64,000 nt of DNA from assembly GCA_032191425.1 (NCBI GenBank), contig CM063448.1, positions 31,968,908-32,032,907 on the forward strand, written 5' to 3'. The position numbers were made by a program, and so were the translations under genes. Within the stretch, counting starts at the first letter, position 1; each line of letters starts with the position of its first letter. The notes beneath the pieces were generated by a model, which saw only the letters and a list, made by a program, of their open reading frames with translations, had not been told where the DNA came from and did not search any database. This stretch comes from Lymantria dispar. Taxonomy: Eukaryota; Arthropoda; Insecta; Lepidoptera; Erebidae. Shown piece by piece: positions 31,561 through 43,389 of the stretch.

Positions 31561-32590
31561 AAGAAAAGGCGGCATAATCGGTATTGCACGCGGGCGATGA
31601 AACAGCTAGCGGCGGGCCTGCTTAACAGATATATGACGGATCTCTAAATGAGAAATATTGTATATCATACATCTTAATGAGTTAGGCAGCGTTTTCAGTA
31701 AAAGCTCCCAGGCTCCAGACCGGACGAAAATACGTTGTGAAGTTTAATTTAAGTTAATCGCGAACAGGCGAACTGATAGATAGCGCATTACCATTTACCA
31801 TACTGAATACAGTATAATATTTCGTCTTAAGGTTGTTTTTACTTCCGAGTATCTGTAAGATTTTTTGTGGTTTTCGTTATACAGCTACTTCAAATTAAAA
31901 AAAAAAACCTCTTTTATATTAGTAACTAAAGACTGATTTAATAATACAAAAGAGCTATTTTAAAGTGATCAAATTGTTTTGTACCCCTGAAGAGAAAAAT
32001 ATGCAGAACTTACCCGACAAACGCTTCTTTCTACAATATTCGCTGTATGGGGCCTTTTATTTAATACCTGACGCCATAAATGTGACTGTTACTAAGTTTA
32101 TGTATCACGTACTGTAGGTGTGTGTTCATGAAAACCACATTTTCATAGAGACTGCCCGATTAGACGGTTTTACATGTTTTAGTAGAAAAACCCAAATGCA
32201 TCGCCATTTTTGCAATCATTGAGTTAAACTGAGAGCATTTATGTGAATTTTTCGTAAATTCCGTAGTCAGTTAAATATTTTATCTCGTAATGTTAAGCAG
32301 TTAGTAAGAATATTCATAAAATCATAAAAAATAATCATTTAATATTTTTTAATAAATTATGCCGGACCTTATATAAACTTTTTAAAATAATTCCAAGAAA
32401 CAATTTTTTTTTAAATTTTAAAGCATGATACTCAGATAAATCTGCGATTTATAAATAATTGCAACTAAGATATCTATAGGATAATTTATTATTTCCACTT
32501 ATATTTATTTCGCATTAAATGTCATGGGTTCGATCCCCACTGAAAAAAATCTTCGCCCCATAAGATGATATGTGCCGAGTCCGGGGTATA
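31561..32590. other. Unassigned AT-rich DNA
   Basis: Only a lone B-box-like GGGTTCGATCCCC at 32526 stands out, possibly a SINE-C remnant. Confidence 0.4.
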
Positions 32591-32600
32591 AACAGTCCGG

Positions 32601-32992
32601 CTTAGAATAATATAATAAAGAAGGTAAGTTCACGCACAAAAGTGAGGCATTTCAATTGCAGCCTAATGGAGCTTACGCCGGAACCGTTCCGTAATGTACA
32701 AGTCATTGTACTGCACGTACGTACGCAACTCTTAAAAAATAAATTGATAATTATGACGGTTTGTGCATTCAAATGGTGTCACAATACATTTGAAAAACTT
32801 AAAAAGGTTTTTAACATTACTTTTAAAAGTATTTCGACGATTTATGTTAATAAAAACAAAATTTGATTTCATAATTTGTATAATGGTTTGCGTGTGTCGT
32901 GTGTAATCGTCTGCGCGCCATTAGTATTTTTAGATTCAAATTTTGAAAGTTCGTAGTATTGACACTATCCTTCTATACGTTATTATTCTAAG
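32601..32992 (-). mobile_element. TIR element 'M', copy 4
   Basis: Duplication CAGTCCGG / TAGTCCGG (one mismatch). The left terminus has a small change after CTTAGAATAAT; the right terminus is intact. Confidence 0.85.
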
Positions 32993-33040
32993 TAGTCCGG
33001 ATTGTTTCCGTAACAAAATAATGGGATCAACTCTCTAAAT

Positions 33041-33361
33041 CAGGGACTTCCAAAGTGTGTTCTGCGGCACCTAGGGATCCGTCCGATTCTGTAGAATAGT
33101 CACCAGGATTCCGCCAAAATTAAATAGCTTTTAATTTTAGTAATTTGGCTTCAAAATAATACCACAGTTAGTTACAAATATTAATTTAAAATAGCGCAAA
33201 ATTAGTGATGAGAAGAATCTATTACTATTATGTAAGTAGACAGATAGCAAGAATTAGGCCTGAACTACAGAACCATTCAGTACATGATATCATTTGATAT
33301 GGGGTTCCATAAAATATATTTAGTTGGGGATTCCGTTATCTTTAAACTTTAGGAACCCCTG
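33041..33361. mobile_element. hAT-like MITE, 321 bp
   Basis: Termini CAGGGACTTCCAAAG and CAGGGGTTCCTAAAG (right end read inverted), with a perfect 8-bp duplication CTCTAAAT at 33033-33040 and 33362-33369. Classic hAT ends. It sits between M copies 4 and 5. Confidence 0.9.
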
Positions 33362-33490
33362 CTCTAAATTAACAATGCAGCACTGCACAGAATAGGTATC
33401 ATCATACCACAAGATAAACATAAGTATCATGTGGCGTAGCTTAGTTCTGCTGTGTTTACCCATTATTTTAATGTTGAATAATATTGAACA

Positions 33491-33884
33491 CTTAGAATAA
33501 TAACGTATAGAAAGATAGTGTCAATACTTCGAACTTTCAAAATTTGAATCTAAAAATACTAATGGCGCGCAGGCGATTACACACGTACACACGCACACCA
33601 CTATACAAATTATGAAATCAAATTTTATTTTTATTAACATAAATCGTCGAATTACATTTAAAAGTAATGTTAATAATCTTTTTATATTTTTCAAATGTGT
33701 TGTGATACCATTTGAATGCACAAACCGTCATAATTACCTATTTATTTTTTAAGAGTTGCGTAAGTTCGTGCACTACAATGACTTGTACATTACGGAACGG
33801 TTCCGGTGTAAGCTCCATTAGGCTCCAATTGAAATGCCTCACTTTTTGTGCGTGAACTTACCTTCTATACGTTCTTATTCTAAG
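33491..33884 (+). mobile_element. TIR element 'M', copy 5
   Basis: Perfect duplication ATTGAACA on both sides. Same length as copy 1 (394 bp). Confidence 0.9.
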
Positions 33885-34189
33885 ATTGAACACTATTATG
33901 CATGTCACAATGACAGTTATCTGTCGGTTTGTATGCTCGATAAGTATCCAACTAGGAACAGTAGGTATTAATTTATAGCTCTAAACTCTATAGTGCGATA
34001 TCAAAATTCTCAAAAGTTGTTTTTTCTAAATTCACGTACCCATCGTATTCCTACAGCGATACTGTCGTGCACCTGTTCCCCCTAAAGCCAGTGTAAAATT
34101 CAACGAACTCAGCCATGTAACTGATAATAATAATATTTGATTACGCATGATACGACTACATCAGGCTATGAATGAGTCAACAGTTGGCC

Positions 34190-34315
34190 AGTGGGACTGT
34201 GAGACCGACCAAGCTTACAATGCGTTTGCGCCGGTCGCAGTCGTTAATAGTGCGCAGTGCGCGCGACGCGCCGTTCCCGCGCAACCGAACATCACAAGTT
34301 CGACAAGTGAACCAT
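34190..34315 (+). promoter_or_regulatory. GC-rich candidate promoter / untranslated first exon
   Basis: A CpG-dense island (about 34210-34290) in AT-rich DNA that matches no repeat family in the window. It contains an initiator-like CGCAGTCGT and ends in a donor-like ACAA|GTGAAC. It lies 2.3 kb upstream of the putative first coding exon at 36619 on the same strand. The link is inference only. Confidence 0.25.
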
Positions 34316-35355
34316 GAATCACCTGTGTTTTTTTTTTAATGAACATGTGTCTATATGTGTTTTTATAACGTTCGTTATTTAAATTTGAATGGTGATTTTA
34401 AAACTAAAGTTTATACGCACCTGGGTCAATGTTGTCAGTTAATTTTAATAACACTTATTTTACAAGCTTTTTATTCTGTAAAATTGTTAAGAATTTAGAA
34501 TTTTAGGCTAAAGAATAAATTACAGTTTAAAACATTCATTCATATGGCCTTCAATAAAAAAGACTGTTTTTACCGGGTTCTCCTTAGCTATTATCAATTG
34601 ATCGAGCTAGAATCAAGCGCAGTAATTTGAAATTTAAAATTGAGTGTGAGACTATTGGGTACTCAAATAGCGGTCGTTCAAATCCTGTAAAAAGTTTAGC
34701 AATATCAATCATAATTCTTTATGTACAATTACACTTCAGCTACCTATCTTTCACGATACTTAGAATTTCTAGATTTCTATTTTCCTATATTATTAAAATT
34801 AAACACTATTAAGTAGATATCTACCTATGAACTTAAAAATGCATTTTTACAGTAAAATATGCATTGAAAAGTGTATTAGCAACGATGATCAAGTTGGTAT
34901 CTATTACTACCTACCTAATATGATTAATCTGAATAAGATTCTAATACGGATATAACTAAATATATGCAGGTTGTAGGATAAAAATGAGAAATTAATTTAT
35001 TTATTTTGATTTCTATTTTGATAGTATTAGTAATAAGGTCTGCCCTTTCTCTAATACCTTTTTGAGAGGAGTGTTTTTTACCATTATAAAGTATTTAATG
35101 CGTTAACAATATTATTTGATACACCATTTTCAAGCATCGTTTCCCATTCTAATGTTGAAAATTAACTTAATGCCGGAATGTATCTGTTTTACAAAATGCA
35201 TAAACTTATAGTTGCTAGGTAACAGTTACATTCGTAATAAAGCCATTACTAGAACTATTCGCAGATAGTTTCTAGTTGTATTAAAATAGGTAAAGACCGT
35301 AAAATGAAATACTCTTTTACATATTACAACCTGCTAAGTACCTTATCTCAACTCT
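34316..35355. other. Unassigned AT-rich DNA
   Basis: Nothing supported; it would be intron if 34190-34315 and 36619-36720 belong to one gene. Confidence 0.4.
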
Positions 35356-35361
35356 TATACG

Positions 35362-35572
35362 TCAAACTGCTGGGCTCAAGTCTCCTCCATAATAGGAGGC
35401 CTTACTATACCATACTGGTCAGACTTGTCAGTATAGGGTTTTATTTCGAGTTTCCTTCTCTTGCACAGATGTTATATGCATATTATATCCCTCAGTCGTC
35501 TCATTCGACATCCACGGGCAAGATGGGGAGTGATGAATTGTATTCTTATTCCGTCACCGCACGGATATCAAG
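35362..35572 (-). repeat. SINE-A copy
   Basis: CTGGGCTCAAGTCTCCTCC to CCGTCACCGCACGG. Confidence 0.8.
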
Positions 35573-35616
35573 TACATATTCCAATAAAAATCATGTTATA
35601 TCAATTTACAATAATA

Positions 35617-35855
35617 TTCCGTGTGGTGACGTAGTAAGAATAAAATTCACCACCCCATCTCTTGCCCGTGAGTTTCGTAAAGAACAACTATGGTATTTTA
35701 TATGCAAATACATAATAACAAGAGAAAAAAACTCGAAATAAAACTTTATAATAATACTTATCACCAGCGTATAGTAGATCAATATTTCTGTTCTGTTGTG
35801 GAGAAGATTCGATCCTAACAGTGGTCCTTATATAAACTGAAATGATAAAGTTATT
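35617..35855 (+). repeat. SINE-A copy
   Basis: CCGTGTGGTGACGTAGTAAG to ACTGAAATGATAAAG. Confidence 0.8.
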
Positions 35856-35859
35856 CTCT

Positions 35860-36428
35860 GTATGGTAACGGAGTAAGAATATAATTCACCACCTTTCTCG
35901 CCCATGGGTGTCGTAAAAAGCGACTAAGGAATATTTTGTGCGTATAACAATTATGCAAGAGAAGGACAACTCGAAATAAAACCGCATATCGACCCACCTG
36001 GCGGCACAGGCGTGAGTTCCTGCGCCTGATACCGCCCTAGCTGAGGCCGCGGGTGACCGGACCGGGGATTTTAGTCCGTCACCCGCAGAGAGGCTCACTG
36101 CGCGACGGCGACCGACGTCCCGGGACAGGGACGTCGAGAAGTGAGGGTACCCGAAAGGGTATTCCGTCGGGCCGACCGCTGAGGACAAGGAACTCGGCTC
36201 TGGTGGTCGGCCCAACGACGAAGGCAACGTGGGTACGGGTGGGTTATGGGCCCGCGCACCGCCCTTTCGTCGCCTCGGACGGAATGGACTGCGAGTGCGC
36301 TTACCATAGCCCACCCATAAAAAAAAATATCAACCCACCTAATCAGTAGGTTAATTACCCTCCCAATAGGAAGGAGGCTCGAGCCCAGTAGTGGAACGTA
36401 CATATATGAGCTGTGGTGATAATGATAA
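35860..36428 (+). repeat. SINE-A copy split by SINE-B
   Basis: The head (35860-35999) and tail (36327-36428) halves are separated by the SINE-B at 36000-36326. Confidence 0.85.
36000..36326 (+). mobile_element. SINE-B insertion in SINE-A, with TSD
   Basis: 327 bp, A-tailed. Duplication ATATCGACCCACCT (35986-35999) and ATATCAACCCACCT (36327-36340), one mismatch, cut from the SINE-A host. Confidence 0.85.
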
Positions 36429-36618
36429 TATAGTTATTTATATCAATGTCCAATCTCTCGTACAGTGTGGGTGTTATATTAAAATTCAGACAACAGGTAA
36501 ATAATCATGTGTTGACTCAGGCAACCGTAGCAAGACTATTAAAACAAAAAGTTGTGAATATTGTGACGTGAAGTAAATATTATATAGTTTATGTGTAATA
36601 TTTGTTTGTGACGAGCTT

Positions 36619-36720
36619 ATGGGGCAATGCGTATCCCGGAGTCATCCGGGCCCGTATTCCTTCTCACGACACTATGACGCTGAGAGTTTAGCAAGCAGCG
36701 CCAGTGGTGTTACAAGAAGG
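36619..36720 (+). CDS. Putative first coding exon, N-myristoylated protein (gene unknown)
   Basis: ATG at 36619 opens 34 codons that end exactly at a strong donor (AAGG|GTGAGT). The peptide begins MGQCVSRSHPGPYSFSR and ends in GVTRR. Gly2 with Cys4 and Ser6 fits the consensus for N-myristoylation plus palmitoylation, as in membrane-anchored kinases, phosphatases and ring-finger proteins. The stretch is GC-rich with third-position G/C, in sharp contrast to the AT-rich flanks, and belongs to none of the repeat families seen here. The frame is phase 0 at the donor and would hit TAA soon after in the intron. No following exon was recognised in the remaining 27 kb, so a long first intron is implied. 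The parent gene was not recognised. A chance ORF is the main alternative. Confidence 0.45.
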
Positions 36721-36778
36721 GTGAGTATTTTTTTTTAATTATTTGTTTAATTTATTTTGTGTTGGAATATATTGCTAA

Positions 36779-37085
36779 CTAGCAACCCGCCCTCCCTTCG
36801 CTTCGGTTTCTGTCGCCTTATCCCCGTAGTTCCCGTTCCCGTGGGAATACCGGGATAAAATATAGCCTAGTTTACTCCCTGATATTATATCTTTCCATTG
36901 GTGAAAGAATTTTTTAAATCGGTCCAGCCGTTTTGAAGATTACCCGGAACAAACAGACAGACAGACAGACAAAAAAAATATAAAGTGATTTTTAGGCATA
37001 TGTATAGTGCAAATAACCGTGTGAGCATGAAAAAGGCCTATTATTTTGACATTACAGACACTCCAATTTTAATTATTGGTATAGA
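36779..37085 (-). mobile_element. H1 copy
   Basis: CTAGCAACCCGCCCTCCC to TTATTGGTATAGA; 58 bp after the putative first exon. Confidence 0.7.
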
Positions 37086-37107
37086 TTATAGATAGCGAAA
37101 TTATTAA

Positions 37108-37640
37108 TCTATATATATAAAAGAAAGTCGTGTTAGTTACACTATTTATAGCTCGAGAACAGCTGTACCGATTTGGCTTAAAATTGGTGGGGAGGAATCT
37201 TAGAACCAGGAGACGGACAAAGGATACTTTTTATCCCGTCTTTCTTTTGTAATGGTGTTTACAAGATTTCGCCAATAACTCTTTTCTCCCGTTCGATCGC
37301 GTTACCGTGTGACGTGACATAAAGTGTCAAAGTGAATACAAGTACGCGTCGCATTTGATATGTAATAACAAGACGCAAATGACAGCTAAACGTAATTTTG
37401 TCTATAGTTAAAAATTTTATGGCTGGTATTTTTGAAAATTTTGATAATTATAATTTTGTCAGAAATCAATAATGAGTAATTTGTATTCCCTTTGAATCAT
37501 CATTAACAATTCCACGACCAAGACGATAAAATATTTACAAAGCTGTATTGGTTCTTCCATTAGATACTATATCTTCGAAAATTTAGAAAATATGTTTACG
37601 AAAAAAATTATGGCGATACGAAGTTCGCCGGGTCAGCTAG
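37108..37640 (+). mobile_element. Helitron-like element H2, longer copy
   Basis: 533 bp with the same ends as 2701-3035 (GTTCGCCGGGTCAGCTAG); the extra interior includes an imperfect second GAAAATTTAG block. Confidence 0.6.
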
Positions 37641-37664
37641 TAGAATATAAGTAGTAGATAATTT

Positions 37665-37980
37665 GTCTAAGTCGTCGTCTCATGGGTTCGATTCGCACGC
37701 AGGAGACATCATTGTTCGGCGTCCCGGGAAGGGTACGTCGATGGGAGAGTGTACTCCATCGGGGTATTCCGTCGGGCCGACTACTGAAGTCAAGGAACTC
37801 TGCACCGGTGGTCGGCACAACGACGAAGGTTAAATGCCATGGGTGGGTTACGGGGCCGCGCGCCACCCCTTTGTCGCCCCGGACGGAGCCGGGCGGCAGG
37901 TGCGCTGACCGTAGCCAACCCCAAGAATATATGATTGCTCAAAATCTGGGTGTTATTTGTGTTCGTTAATTAAGATAGAA
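37665..37980 (+). repeat. SINE-C copy split by SINE-B
   Basis: The B-box region TCATGGGTTCGATTCGCAC lies before the insertion; CAAAATCTGGGTGTTATTTG lies after it. Confidence 0.6.
37715..37925 (+). repeat. SINE-B copy inside SINE-C
   Basis: 5'-truncated: CGTCCCGGGAAGGG to GACCGTAGCCAACCCC. Confidence 0.7.
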
Positions 37981-38607
37981 CACACTGTTTTTTATCGTCT
38001 TTCTTTCTAATGTTAACGAAGTTATAGTTGGACAGATGATGAGACGGGATAAAAAAAAAAAGTAATATTGTGTAGGAAAGTTCTACGTATGACTACTTTA
38101 GGCTTTAGGGCTAAGGGAAGACCAAAAAAAATATGGATGGATTGACTTCAGTATGACATGCATAGAAACGGAGTTAGCGCAAATTGAATTTAATATATAA
38201 AAATAATTACAAAATTTTATTGACCAGTTATATGTTTGCGCTAGCGCCAGCCCCAAATAGTGTCAACTCAATTATAAATTAAGCACTTGATCAAGCTTTA
38301 ATAATTATAATTATACGGCAGTCTAATTGAGTGGCGAATGGGTACTAGCGAGATCGTTACATAAGTTTCTAATTCATTTACTGCAGGCATTTTGGACAAT
38401 ATATGACAACATAATAGCTATATTTGTACTATAATACCTATCTAAATCCTAGGAATGTTTTGGAGCTCCGTAACCGTAATTGTCGGATATCCGAAATTAA
38501 AATATAACCGAAACCGATACAAAAGTTTTAGATGTTTTCGGATAGGATCGTCGATCGGTGTCTGTATAAGACCAGTCGACTTGACAGCCTAAACATAAGC
38601 CTCTTTC

Positions 38608-38858
38608 ATCATCATCATCATCATCATCAGCTCAGCCGATATACGTCCCACTGTTGGGCTCGGGCCTCCTCCATAATGGAAGGGTAATTGACCTACTATA
38701 CCACGCTGGTCAGACGTGTTGGTATAGGGTTTTATATCGAGTTTTCCTTCTCTCGCATAGATGTTATATGCGTTTTATATCCATTAGTCGTCTCCTACGA
38801 TCACCCACGGGTAAGATGGTGGTGAATTGTATTCTTACTCCGTCACCACACGGATAGA
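38608..38858 (-). repeat. SINE-A copy, full length
   Basis: (TCA)n start, GCTCAGCCGATATACGTCCC to CCGTCACCACACGGATAG. Confidence 0.85.
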
Positions 38859-39023
38859 TAAACAGATATATTGAATACAATAATTTAAAATAACATTTTC
38901 ACGTGCCGGCCAAAACTCGCATCCAACATTGCAACGAATAATAAAGAGCACTCTAGTGCACAGTTACGAAAGGTAAGGTCTGGTTTTATAACATATTTCT
39001 TAATTTCATTTCTATTTAATTGA

Positions 39024-39166
39024 TATCTAGGTGGTGACAAGTCCCGCCGGACTGGCCACGGACGACAAGGAAGACGGTACCGGTGGTCGGCTCAATGGCG
39101 AAGGGGAGAGAATACGGTGGGTCATGAGGCCGCGAGCCATCCTTTCGTTGCCCCGGACGAAAAAGG
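39024..39166 (+). repeat. SINE-B fragment
   Basis: GACTGGCCACGGACGACAAGG to GTTGCCCCGGACG; both ends missing. Confidence 0.65.
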
Positions 39167-39577
39167 TGAAAATAAATGTGGTGACAAATTACACTACTAT
39201 ACCTATAAAATTGTTCAGCTTTTAATCAAGACGTTTTTACTCTAGGCTGTCTAGGACGTAACGAGTCTTTTTTCTGTGAACCTGAGTTTAAATTCGCAAT
39301 TCAGGAACTTCATATGCATATAATAGATGGTTAATATGTATTATTTTATTTAGCTTATACACAATTTACCACAAAACGTTAAGCGTATAGAGACCCTATA
39401 AATATTTATGCATACGGAATTAATGTTTTACTTCAAATTTCAACCAAGTGTATGATTTTTTTCGTAAACAGGTTTCTGACTTCTTCAAGGTGATGTAATA
39501 TGTTTCTTATTATATTCTTATTATGCAAAAATTGATGCATATATGATGATTATATGTAGGTATAATCTATATTACTC

Positions 39578-40065
39578 TTCATCATTTCGGCCTCAAGAAG
39601 TCCCAGGCTCGGGCTCTGATCTCCTCTACAATGGAAGGCGAACCCACTTAGTATTCCAAGCTGGTCAGACGTGTTGGAACCCGTTTTTGTATCGAGTTTA
39701 CCTTCTCCTAGATCGATGTTATCGAGCGGCGCAGGCGCGATTACCTGCGCCTGATGCCGCCCTAGGCGTGGTTGTGGATGACCGAACCGGGGATTTTAGT
39801 CCGTCACCCGGAGAGAGGCTGACAAACGTCCTGGCCGTCGATAGGAGAGGGTATCTCGGAAGGTATTTCTTCGGGTCGACCACGGAGAACGAGGAACTCG
39901 GTACCGGTGGTCGGCTCAACGACAAAAGCGACGTGCTACGGTGGGTTATGGGGCCGCGCGCCGCCTACATTTCGCCTCGGAAGGAGCCGGGTGGCGGGTG
40001 CGCAGACTATAGCCCACCTTAAAAAAAAAGATGGATGTTTCCTGCATATATCCCATAGAGACTAT
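39578..40065 (-). repeat. SINE-A copy split by SINE-B
   Basis: 3' half 39578-39720; the remnant after SINE-B (40030-40065) includes TGCATATATCCCATAGAG. Confidence 0.7.
39721..40029 (+). mobile_element. SINE-B insertion in SINE-A, with TSD
   Basis: Starts near GCGGCGCAGGCGCGATTAC and ends in an A-run. Duplication GATCGATGTT (39711-39720) and GATGGATGTT (40030-40039). Confidence 0.8.
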
Positions 40066-40536
40066 CGAGTTGATCATCGATATCGATGCCTGAACTGTGC
40101 TATTAGTGATTTTACATATTTTAGTGTCTTCTCTCGTCGACCTGCTTGTTCCTTCTGGAATAAAGACGTGAAACTAATTAAAATTTTAAATTCCTCTGCA
40201 AAATTTAATTGTATTTCACTAACCTAATTTCTTTACATTCAATTAATTCGCACGGTTCAATTCACAACGTTTATAAAAGATGATAAAATTTCTCCCTCGC
40301 ATATAAATGGTCTTAGTTTTTATACAATAATTGTGTTATATTTCTTTCCAAGTAATTGGATAAGTTTTGTACTGTGTGATTATTCTACTTGCGACATATA
40401 AGTATAGATTTTCACTTCATCGTTAAAATGTGACTCTTTACCGTGTAAGCTAATGGACTTCGGAACAACTGTCATATGATCTATAAAATTGCTTCAATCT
40501 ATCAAAATGGCAGTTATTTAAACAATATTGTTATTT

Positions 40537-40720
40537 ATCATGATCTCAGCCCATATGAGGCCCACTATAGGGCTCGGCCCTCCTCATAGGAGGGAAATTG
40601 GCCTACTATACCACGCTGATCAGACAGATTGGCATCGGGTTTTGTGTCGAGTTTTCTTTCTCTTGCACTTATTATATTGTTATCTGCATAGTGCATATCA
40701 TATACCTTAACCCCTCAGGC
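40537..40720 (-). repeat. SINE-A copy
   Basis: ATGATCTCAGCCCATATGAGG to TGCATAGTGCATATCATAT; head lost. Confidence 0.75.
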
Positions 40721-40832
40721 GTCAAACATCGCGGCGCTCTCGAGTGGCCCGCGCGCTTAGGTATATTGAAAAAAGTTCAGTGAATTTTATAATTTTACAT
40801 AAACTATTATTGTTGCTGTATGGCAAGGAAAT

Positions 40833-40947
40833 CTATACCAATAAATAAAATTGGAGTGTCTGTTTGTAATGTCAAAATAATAGGCTTTTTTCATGCTCAT
40901 ACGGTTATTTGCACGACACCTATGCCTAAAATAGCAATTAAAAAATT

Positions 40948-40984
<37 letters not shown>

Positions 40985-41162
40985 TCCGGGTAATCTTCAA
41001 AACGGCTGGACCGATTTTCAAAAATTCTTTCACCAATGGAAAGCTATAATATCAGGGCGTAAACTAGGCTATATTTTATCCCGGTATTCCCACGGGAACG
41101 GGAACTACGCGGGTAAAACGACTATAACCTATAACCGAAGCGAAGCGAGGGCGGATTGCTAG
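40833..41162 (+). mobile_element. H1 copy, 330 bp
   Basis: Complete, with an expanded TGTC tract; nearly identical to the copy at 50833. Confidence 0.75.
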
Positions 41163-41353
41163 TAAAAAATATTTCTGAAATATCTTCAACTCAATTTACT
41201 TGCTTGCATTTCTTTGAATTTCACTAAATTTGATGTAATTTACATTAAATGAGTAATTACAACCAATATACATTAAAATTGACAATGGGTTCAGTTTTTT
41301 ATTAATTATTTAATCAGTTTTTGTATTCTTATTCCATTTTCTATATTTATATA

Positions 41354-41653
41354 TTAGCAACCCGCCCTCGCTTCGCTTTCTGTCGCCTTAGCCCCGTTGT
41401 TCTCGTTCCCGTGGGAATACCGGGATAAAATATAGCCCAGTTTACTCCCTGATATTATAGCTTTCCATTGGTGAAAGAATTTGTGAAATCATCCAGCCGT
41501 TTTGAAGATTACCCGGAACAAACAGACAGACAGACAAAAAAATATAAAGTGTATTTTAGGTATATGTATAGTGCAAATAACCGTATGAGCATGAAAAAAG
41601 CCTATCATTTTGACATTACAAACAGACACTCCAATTTTATTTATTGGTATAGA
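41354..41653 (-). mobile_element. H1 copy
   Basis: The 3' end reads CTAA rather than CTAG in sense; otherwise complete. Confidence 0.7.
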
Positions 41654-41883
41654 TAAACATATTTTTATAGTAAACCAATCAAGCATTTACGACCTGTGGG
41701 AAAGTGGAACCTTACCACCTTACGATGTTAGTTTTTGCAGATAAACATAACTTTCTTCGTATCTTGGATAGATATAACTGTAATATAAACGTCGTTACAA
41801 GGTTTATCGACTTGAAATCAGAGAATGTTAGTACTTGTCGTCTTTATAATTATATTCTTTTTTTTTATAGACAACAACACTAA

Positions 41884-42262
41884 GGCACACCTATAGAATA
41901 ATCTTTGTATTGCCAAAGTCCCTAAAGATTAATTGTAATTGAATACTTTACAAATATATAACTAATGGAAAAGTTATACCCAGCTTCAGGGAGTAATTTA
42001 CGGATTGCACAGCATATGCCTGCGTGTGAATTGAACCGATATCTAGCAGAGTGTGGGAATGTCGCGAGTGGACGGACCAGGTATTAGTTCGTCACCTGAG
42101 CGTGTGAATACGTCGAAGGAGACGGTAACCGAAAGGGTATTCCATTCAGCCATGGATGTTAAAGAATCGGTACCAATGGTGATAGGGAACCAAAGTGGGC
42201 GATGGAAGGCCGCACGGGGTGTGTCCAGGCTATAGACTAACCATTTTGCCATTTATGTAATT
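41884..42262 (-). repeat. SINE-C copy split by SINE-B
   Basis: AATAATCTTTGTATTGCC to GATATCTAGC, SINE-B, then ACTAACCATTTTGCCATTTATG. Confidence 0.6.
42053..42225 (+). repeat. SINE-B copy inside SINE-C
   Basis: TGGGAATGTCGCGAG to GGCCGCACGGGG; diverged. Confidence 0.6.
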
Positions 42263-42781
42263 GTGATTTTGCAATCTATGTAGCCATCTGTATAGTCTTA
42301 GTCACTATGGCTGTTTATAGACATAGCCTTTGCTTAAATTTTCATTGCGTGAGATTAAAATAATCTTCAATAGTTGAATATCAAAAGAGTAAAAGTTAAC
42401 TTATCGAGTTAAGAGCTAAATAATAAAAATTTCGTTATCGATAATAAAAGCAAAACAATCGCGCAACGCGAGCGCTTACAAAGGAATTCCGTCTCCGTAC
42501 ATAAAGTGATTGTATCGATTTATAACAAAACGAGATGTGTATCGATGTGGAGCTCTACGGAGCGTGACTCCGTATGAATGGAGGCTGTTACTAGAACTTT
42601 TGATAGTTATGGTTGATGCTTCCCGCCCGAACACGATACAGGGTGATTATGAAATCGACTTTTTGCTTCCCTTTGCCTTTCCCTTTTGAAAATAGGTAAA
42701 TCAAAATATTTGTCAAGTGCGAGCTGTATTTAGTAACAAAAGAAAAAGAAATTTTGTATTATCCACTATTGTTTGGCGTCA

Positions 42782-42992
42782 CATGCCGGAGTAAGAATAT
42801 AATTCACCATATACTCTCTTGTTGGGTGTCGCAAAAGACGATGAAGGGCAAATAATATCCATGCAAGAGAAGAAAAACTAGAAACCCTGTGCCATCACTT
42901 CTGATCAGCATGGTTTATATGGCAGGTCAAAATACTTTCTATAACGAAGGAGACTCGAGCGGGACGTATATGGGCTGTGATGATGAAATGAT
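42782..42992 (+). repeat. SINE-A copy, diverged
   Basis: GCCGGAGTAAGAATATAATTC to GGCTGTGATGATGAAATGAT. Confidence 0.7.
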
Positions 42993-43072
42993 ATGGGTGA
43001 AAAATGATGATTTAACACATTAATTTGGTAGAATATATCCATGTATATGCATCTATCTGCAATCTATACAAA

Positions 43073-43340
43073 TAAATAAAATTGAAGTGTGTTTGTAATG
43101 TCAAAATAATGAGCTTTTAACATACTGATACGGTTATTTGCACTATACCTATGTATCAAAAAACGGTTCAAAAAAGTTTTTGGGTAATCTTCAAAACGGC
43201 TTGACGGATTTTAATAATATTTTACTACCAGATATCTATATAAGGAGAAACTTAGGCTATCTATTATTTTTTATCCCGGTATTCCTACGGGAACGGGAAT
43301 TACGCGGGTGAAGAGACTGAAACCGAAGCCCTGGTTGCTA
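43073..43340 (+). mobile_element. H1 copy, diverged
   Basis: TCTATACAAATAAATAAAAT to CTGGTTGCTAG; lacks the TGTC tract. Confidence 0.6.
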
Positions 43341-43389
43341 GTTTAAAATAAAATTGAAAGTTCACTTCAGAATAGCGGTACCTGTAATT

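Noticed and set aside
35304..35741. 145-codon frame and many similar 60-100-codon frames in SINE-A
   Set aside because: Chance open frames across SINE-A copies; the same sequence is read in several frames on both strands with no conservation.
35886..36403. Pro/Arg-rich frames of 98-142 codons over SINE-B
   Set aside because: GC-rich repeat lacking stops on both strands; not conserved as protein between copies.
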